From Phycisphaerae bacterium (GTDB lineage Bacteria; Planctomycetota; Phycisphaerae; Phycisphaerales; UBA1924): a stretch of DNA of 40,187 bases. The notes below the pieces were generated by a model that did not search any database, was not told the origin of the DNA, and worked only from the letters and a program-made list of their open reading frames with translations. The DNA is taken from positions 1-40,187 of the forward strand of contig VGXM01000026.1 in the NCBI GenBank assembly GCA_016873295.1, in the 5' to 3' direction. Both the position numbers and the translations under genes were made by a program. Positions 16,717 through 24,065 of this stretch are shown here, in pieces. The first letter of the stretch is position 1, and every line of letters starts with the position of its first letter.

Positions 16717-16852
16717 CGAGGGTCTCTCTTCCTGGAGGGGTCGAACGCCCGGGCGCACGCCGCGTCCCGGCCATGGGGAAGGATCGGCACGACCGGTCCC
16801 GCCGCTGCAACCGGCACGCCCGAACGGGGGGCGGGCGGACCGCCTGGGACGG

Positions 16853-17323
16853 TCAGGCCGGCACGGGGTCGCGCACGCCGACCCGGAGCCGCAGTTCGAT
16901 CAGCGAGAGCAACTCCGCGAACTGGGTCCGGTTCGCGAGCTCCCAGCTGGGCCAGCGGACGCCGCCGACCAGCGGCGCGTGCACGATGGCCTCGCGCGTG
17001 GGCTTGGCGAGCCTGGCCGTGACGATGCTGGCGAGCACCTCGTTGGACAGGGGGACGGCCAGCCGCGGGTGGTTGGGCTGCGGCACCAGGAAGGCGATGG
17101 GGCGATCGGGGTCGGCGGGCACGCGGACGGCGAGCGACCAGCGCCAGGGGATCCCGTGCCAGGCGAGTTGCTCGCGGGCGCCGGCCAGGCGCAGCAGGCG
17201 CTCGCGGGCGTGCTCGAGGAGCGCCGCCAACTGCTTGTTCGAGGCGCCTCGCAGTTCGTCCCAGGTGGGCGCGCGGAACCGGTCTTCCCAGGCAAGACGC
17301 GCCTTCACGACCACGACCGGCAA
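16853..17323 (-). CDS. Hypothetical protein (possible DUF3788-like fold)
   Basis: 156 residues, soluble, with no signal peptide. The pattern is an N-terminal basic strand (PVVVVKARLAW), a long charged helix (ELRGASNKQLAALLEHARER), an alternating strand pair (WRWSLAVRVP, PIAFLVPQPNHPRLAVPLS) and a terminal helix. The helix followed by strands recalls DUF3788-type proteins, but I cannot confirm it. The open frame begins at 17377; I prefer TTG at 17323 because TTGAGGA precedes it by 7 bases. It follows dacB's upstream region on the same strand, 136 bases away, and is divergent from the response regulator. Confidence 0.6.
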   Translation of the reverse strand: MPVVVVKARLAWEDRFRAPTWDELRGASNKQLAALLEHARERLLRLAGAREQLAWHGIPWRWSLAVRVPADPDRPIAFLVPQPNHPRLAVPLSNEVLASIVTARLAKPTREAIVHAPLVGGVRWPSWELANRTQFAELLSLIELRLRVGVRDPVPA

Positions 17324-17413
17324 GCGTGAATCCTCAAGAGCCCGACATCCAAGCCGCCAAGAGCGGCCGCCTCCCACCCGGCACGACGCCGGTCGGTCCG
17401 CCCCAACACCGCA

Positions 17414-17425
17414 GATCCTAGGATC
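17414..17425. promoter_or_regulatory. Symmetric promoter between the hypothetical and response-regulator genes
   Basis: GATCCTAGGATC is a perfect 12-bp palindrome that presents TAGGAT, a plausible -10, on both strands (plus 17419-17424, minus 17420-17415). A further TACGAT lies on the minus strand at 17428-17423. It sits between divergent genes starting at 17323 and 17517. No strong -35 is visible. It could equally be an operator. Confidence 0.35.
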
Positions 17426-17516
17426 GTACCACCGTACCGATCCCGTGCGTCACGAATCGTCCGTTCCGGGCGGTTCTCGGACGCGTGAGACCGCGCCGGG
17501 GCCAGGGGGCCACGAC

Positions 17517-17963
17517 ATGAGCACTCCCACCCACGCCTCCACCGACACCGCCAGGCTCCGCGACATCCGCGCGCTCCTCGTCGACGACAACGAGCAGAAC
17601 CTCGAACTGCTCGAGGCCTACGTGGAGGACCTGGGTTGCGAGACGGCGACGGCCCGCGACGGCGTCGAGGCGCTCGAGACCGTCGCCCGCTGGCGCCCCG
17701 ACGTCATCCTGCTGGACGTCATGATGCCCCGCGTGAGCGGGTTCCAGTGCTGCGTCAGGCTCAAGGGCGACCCGACCACGCGCACCATTCCGGTGCTCAT
17801 CGTCACGGCCCTGAACGAGGTGGCCGACGTGGAGCGGGCCCGGGAGGCCGGCGCCGACGACTACATCACCAAGCCGGTGAACAAGGTCGAGCTGCTGCAG
17901 AAGGTGCGATCGCTCGCCGCGCGGGGGCGGGCCCAGCGCGAGCTCCGCGAGCGCCAGGGCTGA
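17517..17963 (+). CDS. Single-domain response regulator (CheY/PleD-like receiver)
   Basis: 148 residues, one receiver domain and no output domain. Seen: acidic pair Asp23/Asp24 in LVDDNEQN, phosphoacceptor Asp67 in ILLDVMMP, switch Thr97 in VLIVTALNE and Lys119 in YITKPV. The sequence style (VDDNEQNLELLEAYV) is that of receivers paired with PleD-like or hybrid kinase systems. No kinase is adjacent, so its partner is encoded elsewhere. The ATG at 17517 gives a 15-residue lead before the first strand; the longer open frame upstream crosses the opposite gene. A GC-rich hairpin follows. Confidence 0.88.
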   Translation: MSTPTHASTDTARLRDIRALLVDDNEQNLELLEAYVEDLGCETATARDGVEALETVARWRPDVILLDVMMPRVSGFQCCVRLKGDPTTRTIPVLIVTALNEVADVERAREAGADDYITKPVNKVELLQKVRSLAARGRAQRELRERQG

Positions 17964-17978
17964 GCACGCGCGTGAGAA

Positions 17979-18005
17979 GGCCCCGGGAGCCTGGCGCCCG
18001 GGGCC
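17979..18005. terminator. Hairpin between convergent response regulator and dockerin genes
   Basis: Arms GGCCCCGGG (17979-17987) and CCCGGGGCC (17997-18005) enclose a 9-base loop. No T tract follows on either strand, so its strength as a terminator is uncertain. Its position between two converging stop codons supports that role. Confidence 0.45.
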
Positions 18006-18029
18006 CGTGGGTTGCGATCGCGCGCCGCT

Positions 18030-20345
18030 TCAGCAGCCGGCGTTGTAGATGTTGAGGAACTCGAGGAAGTCGTTGAAGTCGACGACGCCGTCCTGGTTCA
18101 GGTCGGCGCAGTCGTCCTGGGCGTTGAAGTCGTTGAGGAAGGCGAGGAAGTCGTTGAAGTCGATGACGCCGTCCTCGTTCCAGTCGGCGCGGCTGCAGGC
18201 GCCGGGGCCCGTGCCGGGGCACGCGGGCTGCGGGCCGCCCGCGAAGCCGATGTAGAGCATGACGTTGTAGGCCTCGTCGCGGCTGGCGGGGGTCTGGGAG
18301 GCGCCCGTGGGATCGTTGTAGCGCCCGTCGGGGATGTTGCCGCCGAGCTCATCGCCCACGTCGTAGACGATGTTGGCGTTGACGACCACGCCGCCCAGCA
18401 CGCGCGGGTCGCGCGGCTCCAGCTCGGCCGGGTTCATGCCGCCGAAGGCCCACGGCGCCGCCGAGTTGCCCCAGGTCGTCCCAGATCCCACGGAGTTGGA
18501 GTCCTGAACCTCCATGAAGCGGATCTGGTAGCGGTTGCCCGAGTTCTGGCCCGTGAAGACGTTCCCCTGCTCCAGCAGCAGCTCGAGGCGGTACGAGAAG
18601 TTCGCCGGGTTGTAGTTGGCGCGGACCAGGCCCGCGTCGTAGTCGTCGAAGTAGGTCTGCGTCGTGCTGTTGTACTTCTTGAGCACGACCGAGGCGAGGA
18701 AGTACACGTTGCCGTGCGAGTCGAACGAGACGCCGCCGATCGAGGGTCCGACGATGCCGGCGATGTTGCGCTCGCGCGTCGAGGCCAGGCGCCCGATGGG
18801 GGCGTCGTAGGTGGGTGAGACGGGGTTGAGGTCGAGCACGCCGTCGCTGTCGCCCGGGTCGCCCGTGCCGATCACGCCGTCCAGCCCGCCGTCGCCCAGG
18901 ATCTCCTTGCCCCGGGTCAGGTCGGTCGAGGGGAAGGAGCCCAGGCCCTGGTCATTGGTCCACGCCGCGACCACCCACTGGGTGGACCCGGCGGGTGTGA
19001 AGCGAGCGACCGCGACCGCGTTGGTCGGCGCCGCCAGCCCGAACCCGGTGTTGCGGTCATAGATGACGCCCGCGGCGAGCCCCTCGCCGCCGGCCCCGCG
19101 CCCGATGCTGACCGAGGCGTTGCCGCGGGCCGCCGTCTGGCTGCCATAGTGGTCGAACCGGTTGGCCGTGCCGGTGCCGGGAACGGCGATGGTGAAGGCG
19201 AAGTTGGAGGCGGGGTCGCTCACGCTCGCGGGGAGCGTGAGGTTTCGGGCCGAGGCCGCGATGGGGGCCCCGGTCGCCGTCACGGGCCAGAGCGTGATGG
19301 TGTTGGTGTTGCCGCCGATGACGGTGAGCATGCCCGCGGTGCCCACGCCGCCGCCGCCCAGGAGGTCGGCGGGGAAGAAGTGCAGGTTGCCGCGCTGATC
19401 GCCGGTGCCGGGGCGGTGCGCGCCGCCCACGACCTCAGTCCCGGGGAACGCCGAACCGTGGAAGTACCCCCCGCTGAAGTGCGTCCCCAGAAGCACCCCC
19501 GGGGCGCTCAACTGGGCGGGGATGCCCGTCGGACAGTTGATGCGGGCCGCGGTGTGGCTCTGGATGATCCACGCGGTCGCCGCGGCGTCGCTCCCGCCCG
19601 ACCCGGAGATCAGGTTGGCGGAGGCCGGGCTGCGGGCGATCATGTTCACGCGGTAGAGGTTGTCGCCGACGACCGGGTTGGGCCCGACGACGCCGAAGGC
19701 GTCGGCGCGCATGTAGACGTTGCCGCTGGAATCGACCGCGCCAAAGCCCATCTGGCTGCTGTCGCCCACCCCGGGCGAGTTGTTGGTCGCGGCCACCACG
19801 CGCTGCACGAACAGCCGACCCGGGGTCGACGGGTCCACGTTCACCACGGCGCCGATCATCTGGTTGACGTTGAATCCGAAGTCGTCGGTCGCGAACTCCG
19901 CGATCGCGGCGCCGAAGCGGGCGCCACTCGCCGGGCCCGGCACGTTCGACACCAGGTTGCGGTCATTCTGCTGGAGGTTGAGGCCCTGCCCCGGCGCGCC
20001 GGACCACAGCTCGTAGCTCGCCGCCGGCGAGCCCACCCCGACCGCCACCGTCGAGCTGAGGCCGCTGGGGCTGAACTGGCTCGTGAAGAACGGGCTGCTG
20101 GTCTTGCTCGTCTTGACCAGCGGCGCGATGCCCAGCCGCTGCCCCCACGAGGTGAAGAGCGGCGCCAGGTCGACGACGTACGCCGTCTTCTGGTACCCGC
20201 CCGCGCCCGTGGTCCACGGGCTGACCGCGTCGCCCGGCAGGCCGTTGCCCCCGTCGAAGTTGGCCGACGTGCTGTCCTGAGCCAGCGCCGGAGCCGCCAG
20301 CCCCGCCGCGAGCATCACCGAGACGACCTTCGTGCCCTTGAACAT
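18030..20345 (-). CDS. Large secreted protein with a GC-type dockerin
   Basis: 771 residues. The signal peptide MFKGTKVVSVMLAAGLAAPALAQ is cut after ALA. The mature part is rich in Gly, Ser, Asn and Thr with repeated beta-type segments (NVYMRADAFG, GNVYFLASVVL) and resembles beta-propeller-like planctomycete surface proteins; no enzyme motif is seen. The C-terminus holds two EF-hand dockerin repeats, each with D-x-N-x-D-G-x-[IV]-D-F-N-D-F, and ends in YNAGC. C-terminal Gly-Cys dockerins are known in Phycisphaerae; in other bacteria dockerins bind cohesins. Start at 20345 is preferred to 20354 because AAGGAG is 9 bases upstream. It is probably monocistronic, from a promoter at 20496-20524. Confidence 0.85.
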   Translation of the reverse strand: MFKGTKVVSVMLAAGLAAPALAQDSTSANFDGGNGLPGDAVSPWTTGAGGYQKTAYVVDLAPLFTSWGQRLGIAPLVKTSKTSSPFFTSQFSPSGLSSTVAVGVGSPAASYELWSGAPGQGLNLQQNDRNLVSNVPGPASGARFGAAIAEFATDDFGFNVNQMIGAVVNVDPSTPGRLFVQRVVAATNNSPGVGDSSQMGFGAVDSSGNVYMRADAFGVVGPNPVVGDNLYRVNMIARSPASANLISGSGGSDAAATAWIIQSHTAARINCPTGIPAQLSAPGVLLGTHFSGGYFHGSAFPGTEVVGGAHRPGTGDQRGNLHFFPADLLGGGGVGTAGMLTVIGGNTNTITLWPVTATGAPIAASARNLTLPASVSDPASNFAFTIAVPGTGTANRFDHYGSQTAARGNASVSIGRGAGGEGLAAGVIYDRNTGFGLAAPTNAVAVARFTPAGSTQWVVAAWTNDQGLGSFPSTDLTRGKEILGDGGLDGVIGTGDPGDSDGVLDLNPVSPTYDAPIGRLASTRERNIAGIVGPSIGGVSFDSHGNVYFLASVVLKKYNSTTQTYFDDYDAGLVRANYNPANFSYRLELLLEQGNVFTGQNSGNRYQIRFMEVQDSNSVGSGTTWGNSAAPWAFGGMNPAELEPRDPRVLGGVVVNANIVYDVGDELGGNIPDGRYNDPTGASQTPASRDEAYNVMLYIGFAGGPQPACPGTGPGACSRADWNEDGVIDFNDFLAFLNDFNAQDDCADLNQDGVVDFNDFLEFLNIYNAGC

Positions 20346-20495
20346 GCCGCGCATCTCCTTCTTCTCCGGGTGTCCATCCGCCGGTCGCGTCGAGCCCGCG
20401 GCCCGTCGCGGGGGCTTGCCCGCGCGCGCACCGCCATCGGCCGCTTCCGACCGGCACTGCGGTCCGGGCCACGGGCCCAATCCGCCGTACCGCCA

Positions 20496-20524
20496 ATCCT
20501 ATGAGGCGGCGTGTGGTGCTCCAA
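20496..20524 (-). promoter_or_regulatory. Promoter of the dockerin-protein gene
   Basis: On the minus strand TTGGAG (20524-20519) and TAGGAT (20501-20496) are separated by 17 bases. The -10 matches 4 of 6 consensus bases. A leader of about 145 bases would precede the ATG at 20345. Confidence 0.42.
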
Positions 20525-20587
20525 GCCCAGGAGCGCCCAGGCTACGCGAAATCTGCGCTCTCCGCTCTCGTACATCGCCCGAACAGG

Positions 20588-21496
20588 CTAATCGGACCCG
20601 AACCACCGCGAAGCCATCTCCGCCGCCAGCGCCACGTTGGAACGGATCAAGGCCACGTTGGCCCGCACGGTCGCGTGTTCGGACGCCTCGTGCAGGCGTC
20701 CCAGGATGGCGGGTGTGACGCCGCGCCCGGTGGCGCCCGCCGAGCGCGCGCCCTCCTCGGCCTGGGCCAGCCACGCCTTCCATTCGCCCTCGGGCAGTTC
20801 GTCCGCCGCGGGGATCGGATTGGCGATCACGACCCCGCGTCCCGTGCGGGCCAGTTCCTGGCGGGCGAACTGGGCGAGCGTGCGCACGTCGTCGATCCTG
20901 GCGTCGACGCCGGCGCTGCTCTCGCGCCGATAGAACGCCGGAAACCGGTCCGTCCGATAGCCCACGACGGGTACCCCCAGGGTTTCCAGGAGTTCGCGCG
21001 TGGACTCCACGTCGAGGATGGACTTGCAGCCGCTGGTGACGAGGGCGACCGGGAATCGGGCCAGGGCGCCGAGGTCGGCGGAGATGTCGAGGCGTTCGGC
21101 GAGTCCCTTGTGGACGCCGCCGAGCCCGCCCGTGGCGCCGACGGCGATCCCCGCCGCCGACGCGATCTCGATCGTGGTGCTGACGGTGGTCGCCGCGTGC
21201 TGGCGCTGGTGGATGAACCAGCCCAGGTTCGAGGTGTTGGCCTTGGGGATCGACGCCTGGGCGAAGAACCCGGCGAGCTCGTCCTCGGTCATGCCCACGG
21301 TCGGGACGCCGCGGACGACCCCCACGTAGGCGGCGCGGGCGCCGGCGGCGCGGGCCGACTCCGCCAGGGATCGCGCCAGGTCCATGGCCGACGCCCGGGG
21401 CACGCCGTGCACCAGCACGGTGGTCTCCACGGCGACCGCGTTGGGCGGGGCTCGGCGGACGAGTGGCGGCGGAGGGGCGTGCGTGGGGGTGCTCAT
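20588..21496 (-). CDS. psuG: Pseudouridine-5'-phosphate glycosidase
   Basis: 302 residues. This enzyme reversibly splits pseudouridine 5'-phosphate to uracil and ribose 5-phosphate, letting the cell salvage the modified nucleoside. Family landmarks: VAVETTVLVHGVPR at the N-terminus with the catalytic Glu region, ATGGLGGVHKG with the Schiff-base Lys region, LDISADLGALARFPVALVTSG, CKSILDVESTRELLETLGVP, GYRTDRFPAFY, and IANPIP. Length is normal (about 310). No PsuK kinase is adjacent. The ATG at 21496 has no Shine-Dalgarno sequence; CAGAAT lies 7 bases upstream in the small gap before divergent cstA. Confidence 0.92.
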   Translation of the reverse strand: MSTPTHAPPPPLVRRAPPNAVAVETTVLVHGVPRASAMDLARSLAESARAAGARAAYVGVVRGVPTVGMTEDELAGFFAQASIPKANTSNLGWFIHQRQHAATTVSTTIEIASAAGIAVGATGGLGGVHKGLAERLDISADLGALARFPVALVTSGCKSILDVESTRELLETLGVPVVGYRTDRFPAFYRRESSAGVDARIDDVRTLAQFARQELARTGRGVVIANPIPAADELPEGEWKAWLAQAEEGARSAGATGRGVTPAILGRLHEASEHATVRANVALIRSNVALAAEMASRWFGSD

Positions 21497-21502
21497 CGGC
21501 GG

Positions 21503-21508
21503 TATTCT
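21503..21508. promoter_or_regulatory. Symmetric -10 candidate between psuG and cstA
   Basis: TATTCT on the plus strand faces cstA (ATG 45 bases on, with a GGGAG Shine-Dalgarno). The same bases, read on the minus strand, form AGAATA/CAGAAT seven bases before the psuG ATG. The two starts are 56 bases apart. Confidence 0.3.
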
Positions 21509-21552
21509 GGCAGGCTCGCGCCCGGCCCGCCGGGCCCAACCCGGGAGTTCCG

Positions 21553-23322
21553 ATGGGATTGACCCTCCTGGCCGTGTGCATGATCGTGCTGCTGGTCGCG
21601 GGGTACCTGGCCTACGGGCGGTTCATCGCGCGGCAGTACCGCCTGGACGACGCGGTCCGGACGCCGGCGATCGCGCGGAACGACGGCGTGGACTTCGTCC
21701 CGGCGCGCCCCTTCTACCTCATGTCGCAGCACTTCTCGGCGATCGCCGCCGCGGGGCCCATCGCGGGCCCGATCCTGGCGTGCATCGCGTTCGGGTGGGT
21801 GCCGTGCCTGCTGTGGATCGGGCTGGGGGTGATCTTCATCGGGGCGGTGCACGACTTCTCGGCGCTGGTGGCCAGCGTGCGGCACGGGGCGACGTCGGTG
21901 GCGGAGATGGCCAAGCAGAACCTGGGGCGTCGCGCCGGGCTGGCGCTGCTGTGGTTCATCTGGCTGGCGCTGCTGTACGTGATCCTGGCGTTCACGCAGA
22001 TCACCGCCGACACGTTCGTGGGGAGGGCGGAGGAGTTCGCATCGCTCCAGACCACGTTCAACAAGGGTGGCGCCGTGGCCATGGCCAGCGCCCTCTACCT
22101 GGCCCTCGCGCTGGTCATGGGGGTGGTGCAGCGCTTCCTCAGGCCGCCCATGTGGCTGGTGACGCTGATCTTCGTGCCGGCGACGCTCGGGTGCGTCTGG
22201 GCCGGCACGGCCCTGGACCATGTCTTCAGCTACGGCATCGAGGTCTGGATCATCGCGATCCTCGCCTACTGCCTGCTCGCGTCGATGCTGCCCATGTGGC
22301 TTCTGCAGCAGCCGCGAGGATACCTCGGGGGCTTCGTGCTTTACCTGGCGCTGGCGATCGGCGTGGGGGGCATCCTCGCCGGGGGCTTCGAGATCCGCCA
22401 GCCCGCGTTTGGCGACAACCTCGGGCACCTGCTCAACCCCATCCCGGTGCTCACGGGGCAGCCCGGCGCGCCGCCGGTCACCGCCCTGGTCGTGCCGTTC
22501 CTCTTCGTCACCATCGCCTGCGGGGCCTGCTCGGGGTTCCACGGGCTGATCTGCGGCGGGACCACCAGCCGCCAGATCTCGCGCGAAAGCCATTGCAGGC
22601 CCGTCGGCTTCGGGTGCATGCTCCTCGAGGGGTTCGTGGCCGTCATCGCCCTGGCGACGGTCATGATGCTGGCGCCGAGCGAGGCGGCGGGGCAACCCCC
22701 CGCGCGGATCTACGGCGACGGGCTGGCCCGCTTCCTGACCGTCTTCCTGGGCTCGGACGCCTTCCTCTTCTGCGCCACCTTCGGAGCCATGGCCTTCAGC
22801 ACGTTCGTCTTCGACACGCTCGACATCTCCACGCGCCTGGGGCGGTACCTGCTCCAGGAACTCTTCAAGACCTCGGGACGCCTCGCGGGCCTGGCCCTGG
22901 CGGGCGTCACGGTCTCCATCCCGCTGGCGTTCCTGCTGCTGACCCAGCCCAAGGCGTACATGGCCTACTGGACCCTCTTCGGGACCAGCAACCAGCTGCT
23001 GGCGGCCCTCACGCTCGTGGGCGTCACGGTGTGGCTCTACCGCTCCGGGCGGCGCGTGTGGTACACGCTCGTGCCCGCGGCGTTCGTCATGACCATCACG
23101 GTGCTGGCCCTCCTGATCCAGGTCTGGACGGGCGCCCGCAACGCCGCCGCCGGGCGCTTCCGCGGCCCGGGGGGCGAGCTGAGCCCGACGATCGTGAACG
23201 CGGGCGTGGCGCTGGCACTGCTGCTGCTGGCGGTGGTGTTCGTGGGCGAGGCGGTCAAGGCGGCGCGGGCGCACGCGCGGGCGCGCGGAGCGCCGGGCGC
23301 CGGCCCGGCCCTGGGGTCGTGA
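21553..23322 (+). CDS. cstA: Carbon starvation protein A (CstA family transporter)
   Basis: 589 residues and many transmembrane helices. CstA-family proteins take up peptides or pyruvate, often induced on carbon starvation. Seen: an N-terminal helix then YGRFIARQYRLDD, the family hallmark ARPFYLMSQHFSAIAAAGPIAGPILA, GVIFIGAVHDFSALVASVRH, ACGACSGFHGLICGGTTSRQI and FGTSNQLLAALTL. Length fits the shorter planctomycete and proteobacterial forms (E. coli 701). GGGAG lies 7 bases before the ATG at 21553; an earlier in-frame start at 21463 would run into the psuG coding region. It converges on the LOG-family gene with 7 bases between stops. Confidence 0.92.
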   Translation: MGLTLLAVCMIVLLVAGYLAYGRFIARQYRLDDAVRTPAIARNDGVDFVPARPFYLMSQHFSAIAAAGPIAGPILACIAFGWVPCLLWIGLGVIFIGAVHDFSALVASVRHGATSVAEMAKQNLGRRAGLALLWFIWLALLYVILAFTQITADTFVGRAEEFASLQTTFNKGGAVAMASALYLALALVMGVVQRFLRPPMWLVTLIFVPATLGCVWAGTALDHVFSYGIEVWIIAILAYCLLASMLPMWLLQQPRGYLGGFVLYLALAIGVGGILAGGFEIRQPAFGDNLGHLLNPIPVLTGQPGAPPVTALVVPFLFVTIACGACSGFHGLICGGTTSRQISRESHCRPVGFGCMLLEGFVAVIALATVMMLAPSEAAGQPPARIYGDGLARFLTVFLGSDAFLFCATFGAMAFSTFVFDTLDISTRLGRYLLQELFKTSGRLAGLALAGVTVSIPLAFLLLTQPKAYMAYWTLFGTSNQLLAALTLVGVTVWLYRSGRRVWYTLVPAAFVMTITVLALLIQVWTGARNAAAGRFRGPGGELSPTIVNAGVALALLLLAVVFVGEAVKAARAHARARGAPGAGPALGS

Positions 23323-23329
23323 GGCGGGC

Positions 23330-24013
23330 CTATCGGGCGGCGGGGCGGGCCTTGGCGCTGGCGCGTTCGAGGCGATCCAGGAGCGATTCGACGTCGGCGT
23401 CGAAGAGGATCTCGGCGCGGTGGCTGAGGCGCAGGAAGCCCTCGCGCTCGACGTGGTCGAGGAACGCCATCATCGAGTCGTAGTAGCCGCGGGTGTTGAG
23501 CAGGCCGACCGGCTTGCCGTGCAGCCCGAGCTGGGCCCACGCGAGGATCTCGAACATCTCGTCGAGCGTGCCCAGCCCGCCGGGCAGGGCGACGAAGGCG
23601 TCGGCGCGCTTCGCCATCGTCATCTTGCGCTCATGCATGGTCTCGACGACGACCATGTCCTTGACCAGGGGGTGGGCCAGTTCGCGCCCGACCAGGAAGC
23701 CGGGGATGACACCGGTGACCGCGCCGCCCGCGTCCAGGCAGCCGTCGGCGACGGCCCCCATCATCCCGGCCCGCCCCCCGCCGTAGAGCAGGCGGATCCC
23801 GCGACGGGCCATGAGCCCGCCCAGGCGACGGGCGTCGTCGGCGTACTCGGCGCGGGCCCCGTTCGCCGCGCCGCAGAACACCGCGAGCGTGTCGAAGCGG
23901 TTGTCCGGCGGGTGCAGCGCCCCCGGCTCGCCGGTGGACGCCCTGTGGATCGTGGTGTCGATGGCGGTCTCCTCCGCCCCGCGGCGTGGTCGGGCGTGCG
24001 GGGGGCTCATCAT
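23330..24013 (-). CDS. LOG-family protein (TIGR00730-type Rossmann fold)
   Basis: 227 residues. LOG-family members are cytokinin riboside 5'-monophosphate phosphoribohydrolases or related nucleotide N-glycosidases. Seen: VFCGAANG at the first strand (family FCGSS-G), LLYGGGRAGMMGAVADG (usual VYGGG--GLMG), MHERKMTMAKRADAFVALPGGLGTLDEMFEI, which holds the catalytic Arg and the PGG-GT--E motif. A 37-residue Pro/Arg-rich lead precedes the domain, so the true start may be downstream. A very stable hairpin ends four bases before the annotated ATG, and no Shine-Dalgarno sequence is seen. GH31 lies 52 bases upstream on the same strand. Confidence 0.88.
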   Translation of the reverse strand: MMSPPHARPRRGAEETAIDTTIHRASTGEPGALHPPDNRFDTLAVFCGAANGARAEYADDARRLGGLMARRGIRLLYGGGRAGMMGAVADGCLDAGGAVTGVIPGFLVGRELAHPLVKDMVVVETMHERKMTMAKRADAFVALPGGLGTLDEMFEILAWAQLGLHGKPVGLLNTRGYYDSMMAFLDHVEREGFLRLSHRAEILFDADVESLLDRLERASAKARPAAR

Positions 24014-24016
24014 TGG

Positions 24017-24045
24017 GGGTCTCGGGCCGCGGCGGCCCGGGACCC
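24017..24045 (-). terminator. Stable stem-loop between the GH31 and LOG-family genes
   Basis: A 13-bp stem (24017-24029 with 24033-24045) with one G-T wobble and a CGG loop. It lies 21 bases after the GH31 stop and 4 bases before the LOG ATG, both on the minus strand. No T tract follows. It could end GH31 transcription or limit LOG translation. Confidence 0.45.
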
Positions 24046-24065
24046 GTGTGGCGATCTTCCCGCCA

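Noticed and set aside
20501-21562. 353-codon plus-strand frame opposite psuG
   Set aside because: psuG is unambiguous on the minus strand; the plus frame is Arg/Gly/Asp-rich with no motif.
23960-23985. GGAGGAG followed by an ATC as start of the LOG-family gene
   Set aside because: The Shine-Dalgarno-like bases encode Glu-Glu in frame and ATC is an extremely rare start; the ATG at 24013 is kept with a caution.
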